Origin: an uncultured Eubacterium sp.
GTDB taxonomy: Bacteria; Bacillota_A; Clostridia; Lachnospirales; Lachnospiraceae
Assembly: GCA_947653505.1 (NCBI GenBank)
Contig: CANTHI010000159.1
Location: forward strand, 1-8,046
Length of the DNA: 8,046 bases
Direction of reading: 5' to 3'
This document shows positions 7,441 to 8,046 of this stretch, piece by piece. Position numbers and translations under genes: made by a program. Position 1 is the stretch's first letter. The number at the start of each line of letters is the position of its first letter. The notes below the pieces were generated by a model that made no database searches, had not been told where the DNA came from, and saw nothing but the letters and a program-made list of their open reading frames with translations.

Positions 7441-7506
7441 GCATCTTTTTTGATATAAATTCTTATTTATGAAAAAATACCATTACAATTATATCAAAAA
7501 AGATGC
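7441..7506. repeat. 18-bp perfect inverted repeat spanning the rpmH promoter
   Basis: GCATCTTTTTTGATATAA (7441-7458) and its exact reverse complement (7489-7506) flank a 30-base spacer. The right arm, read leftward, contains the spacer of the rpmH promoter and five of the six -10 bases. The left arm falls in the predicted rpmH leader. Since transcription should start near 7481, the two arms would not be in the same mRNA, so the symmetry acts, if at all, at the DNA level or in read-through RNA. Confidence 0.85.
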
Positions 7507-7515
7507 GCAAGTCAA
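7488..7515 (-). promoter_or_regulatory. sigma-A promoter of the rpmH operon
   Basis: Read leftward there is a -35 TTGACT (7515-7510), a 16-base spacer ending in TGA, and a perfect -10 TATAAT (7493-7488). The TG makes it an extended -10. Initiation is expected near 7481, leaving a leader of about 75 bases before rpmH. This is the best promoter in the window. Confidence 0.85.
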
Positions 7516-7644
7516 GAAAAACCTCTTCATTTTATAATTTTTTTATGAATTTTTTGTACCAGTTCAGTCAGCTCTTACTTAAACTGTTACAATTTTTTTG
7601 ATACAGAATTGAATCGTCTGGCTTCTTCAGGTTCCACAAAAAAG

Positions 7645-7653
7645 TTATCCACA
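7645..7653 (+). promoter_or_regulatory. DnaA box, perfect
   Basis: TTATCCACA, exact match to the high-affinity DnaA box. It is the leftmost of the four closely spaced forward boxes. Confidence 0.85.
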
Positions 7654-7673
7654 ATCCCGTTATCAACAAAAAC

Positions 7674-7682
7674 TTATGCACA
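7674..7682 (+). promoter_or_regulatory. DnaA box, TTATGCACA
   Basis: TTATGCACA fits the TTWTNCACA consensus. It is separated by only 3 bases from the perfect box at 7686, so cooperative binding is likely. Confidence 0.7.
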
Positions 7683-7685
7683 TAC

Positions 7686-7694
7686 TTATCCACA
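7686..7694 (+). promoter_or_regulatory. DnaA box, perfect
   Basis: TTATCCACA, exact match; right end of the tight forward-oriented group. Confidence 0.85.
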
Positions 7695-7754
7695 GAAATT
7701 TTGCCATTTTTAAAAAAATTGTGGATTTTCAAGGCCTTCAGGCACGTATGATGT

Positions 7755-7763
7755 TGTGGATAA
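7755..7763 (-). promoter_or_regulatory. DnaA box, perfect, reverse orientation
   Basis: TGTGGATAA on the + strand, that is TTATCCACA on the - strand. It faces the forward group to its left. Confidence 0.85.
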
Positions 7764-7797
7764 CTCACCGGAATACGCCAAAAAGCAGTTCAGATTC

Positions 7798-7820
7798 TGT
7801 GAATAAGGCAGTTATACACA
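7798..7820. promoter_or_regulatory. pair of DnaA boxes in opposite orientation
   Basis: TTATTCACA on the - strand (7798-7806) and TTATACACA on the + strand (7812-7820) are separated by 5 bases. Both fit TTWTNCACA. Confidence 0.7.
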
Positions 7821-7864
7821 AAGTTCAGCCGATCCTTATTTTTCTATTTTAGACATATTATCCA

Positions 7865-7890
7865 CTTCAGACTCACTTTTTTGTCTGAAG
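7865..7890. repeat. 8-bp perfect inverted repeat upstream of dnaA
   Basis: CTTCAGAC (7865-7872) and GTCTGAAG (7883-7890) flank a 10-base T-rich loop. The left arm overlaps the last two bases of the one-mismatch DnaA box at 7858-7866. It lies upstream of the predicted dnaA start of transcription, so it is either an operator-like site or, if transcription begins further left, a leader hairpin. Confidence 0.5.
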
Positions 7891-7921
7891 ATTTCATTGC
7901 TAAATCCACAATTTTGGTTTA

Positions 7922-7930
7922 TGATATAAA
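7922..7930 (+). promoter_or_regulatory. candidate extended -10 promoter of dnaA
   Basis: TGATATAAA is an extended -10 (TGn plus TATAAA) about 50 bases before the dnaA start, giving a leader of about 44 bases. No good -35 hexamer lies 16-18 bases upstream. An AAATCCACA site (7902-7910) occupies the -35 region, which would suit DnaA autoregulation. This is inferred from sequence only. Confidence 0.45.
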
Positions 7931-7980
7931 GTGTGGCTTTTATCTGCTTTTTTAATGTATAAATATAACGGAGAAATGAT

Positions 7981-8046
7981 ATGATAGTTGAGGAAAAATG
8001 GGAAGAAATACTATTAATGGTAAAAGAAGAATACGAGCTTTCCAAA
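7981..8046 (+). CDS. dnaA: chromosomal replication initiator protein DnaA (N-terminal 22 residues, partial)
   Basis: DnaA is the AAA+ initiator that binds DnaA boxes and opens the origin. Only the start of domain I is in the window. The translation begins MIVEEKWEEILLMV, then KEEYELSK, which matches the W-E-x-I-L-x-x-(V/I)-K-E-E-Y pattern of Clostridia DnaA. An upstream ATG at 7976 stops after two codons, so 7981 is the start; GGAGAA (7970-7975) lies 5 bases before it. The gene is divergent from rpmH and preceded by a cluster of DnaA boxes, which together settle the identity although so few residues are visible. Confidence 0.93.
   Translation, partial: MIVEEKWEEILLMVKEEYELSK

Larger units (their letters stand above)
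7645..7910. other. oriC: chromosomal replication origin region oriC (DnaA-box cluster upstream of dnaA)
   Basis: Within 266 bases there are six matches to the consensus TTWTNCACA: TTATCCACA at 7645-7653 (+), 7686-7694 (+) and 7755-7763 (-), TTATGCACA at 7674-7682 (+), TTATTCACA at 7798-7806 (-) and TTATACACA at 7812-7820 (+). Two one-mismatch sites lie at 7660-7668 (TTATCAACA) and 7858-7866 (TTATCCACT). Two AAATCCACA sites lie at 7720-7728 (-) and 7902-7910 (+). Four forward boxes are packed into 7645-7694. In Bacillus the origin is split on both sides of dnaA and unwinding occurs in the dnaA-dnaN half, which is outside this window, so the full origin may extend beyond it. Confidence 0.88.
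7407..7980. other. rpmH-dnaA intergenic region
   Basis: This 574-base AT-rich stretch has no supportable gene; the leftward open frames at about 7568-7768 and 7836-8045 run through DnaA boxes and lack family resemblance. From left to right it holds the rpmH ribosome binding site and leader, one arm of an 18-bp inverted repeat (7441-7458), the second arm and rpmH promoter (7488-7515), AT-rich DNA with T runs (about 7517-7615), the DnaA-box cluster (7645-7910), a hairpin (7865-7890), and the dnaA promoter and ribosome binding site. Confidence 0.9.

Noticed and set aside
7630..7638. GGTTCCACA as another DnaA box
   Set aside because: Three mismatches to the consensus, including the important 5' bases.
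7568..7768. Leftward ORF of 66 codons in the origin region
   Set aside because: It runs through several DnaA boxes, has no family resemblance and no convincing ribosome binding site.
7836..8045. Leftward ORF antisense to the dnaA start
   Set aside because: It overlaps the dnaA start, promoter region and DnaA boxes; its composition looks like translated AT-rich noncoding DNA.
1..8046. Mobile element, CRISPR array, toxin-antitoxin or other novel system
   Set aside because: Nearly all of the window is occupied by well-known core genes in their standard order; no repeats, transposase or unassigned gene cluster remain.

Overview
The window is a conserved chromosomal replication-origin neighbourhood of a low-GC Firmicute. 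The protein details point to the Lachnospiraceae (Clostridium cluster XIVa), in particular the short-N-terminus, long-C-tail YidC and the DnaA N-terminus. That assignment rests on recalled family resemblance, not on a search. The dnaA | oriC | rpmH-rnpA-yidD-yidC-jag | mnmE-mnmG-rsmG order is the classic Firmicute arrangement, and no mobile element, CRISPR array, tRNA or rRNA is visible.

Layout from right to left. At 7981 the first 22 codons of dnaA run rightward off the window. Positions 7407-7980 hold no gene but carry a cluster of DnaA boxes (about 7645-7910), a probable extended -10 promoter for dnaA, a small hairpin, and an 18-bp perfect inverted repeat that overlaps the rpmH promoter. 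Leftward from there runs the first operon: rpmH (ribosomal protein L34, 7272-7406), rnpA (RNase P protein), yidD (membrane insertion factor), yidC (membrane protein insertase, TTG start) and jag/khpB (RNA-binding KH-R3H protein). It ends at a strong intrinsic terminator at 4553-4586. The second operon, mnmE-mnmG-rsmG, has its own candidate promoter(s) in a duplicated 16-bp element at 4475-4506. It encodes the two tRNA wobble-uridine modification enzymes and the 16S rRNA G527 methyltransferase. Positions 1-280 contain a possible C-terminal tail of an unidentified rightward gene (1-57) followed by a rightward terminator-like hairpin, then AT-rich DNA.

Together the genes serve replication initiation (DnaA/oriC), ribosome and tRNA production (L34, RNase P, MnmE/MnmG, RsmG) and membrane protein biogenesis (YidD, YidC, Jag). 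Stop/start overlaps or very short gaps join rnpA-yidD, yidD-yidC, yidC-jag, mnmE-mnmG and mnmG-rsmG, implying translational coupling.

I did not find a previously undescribed system. The points worth a second look are small: the inverted repeat at the rpmH promoter, the structured rpmH-rnpA spacer, the tandem -10 elements before mnmE, a roughly 50-residue charged insertion in MnmG, and Tyr in YidC where the hydrophilic-groove Arg is expected.
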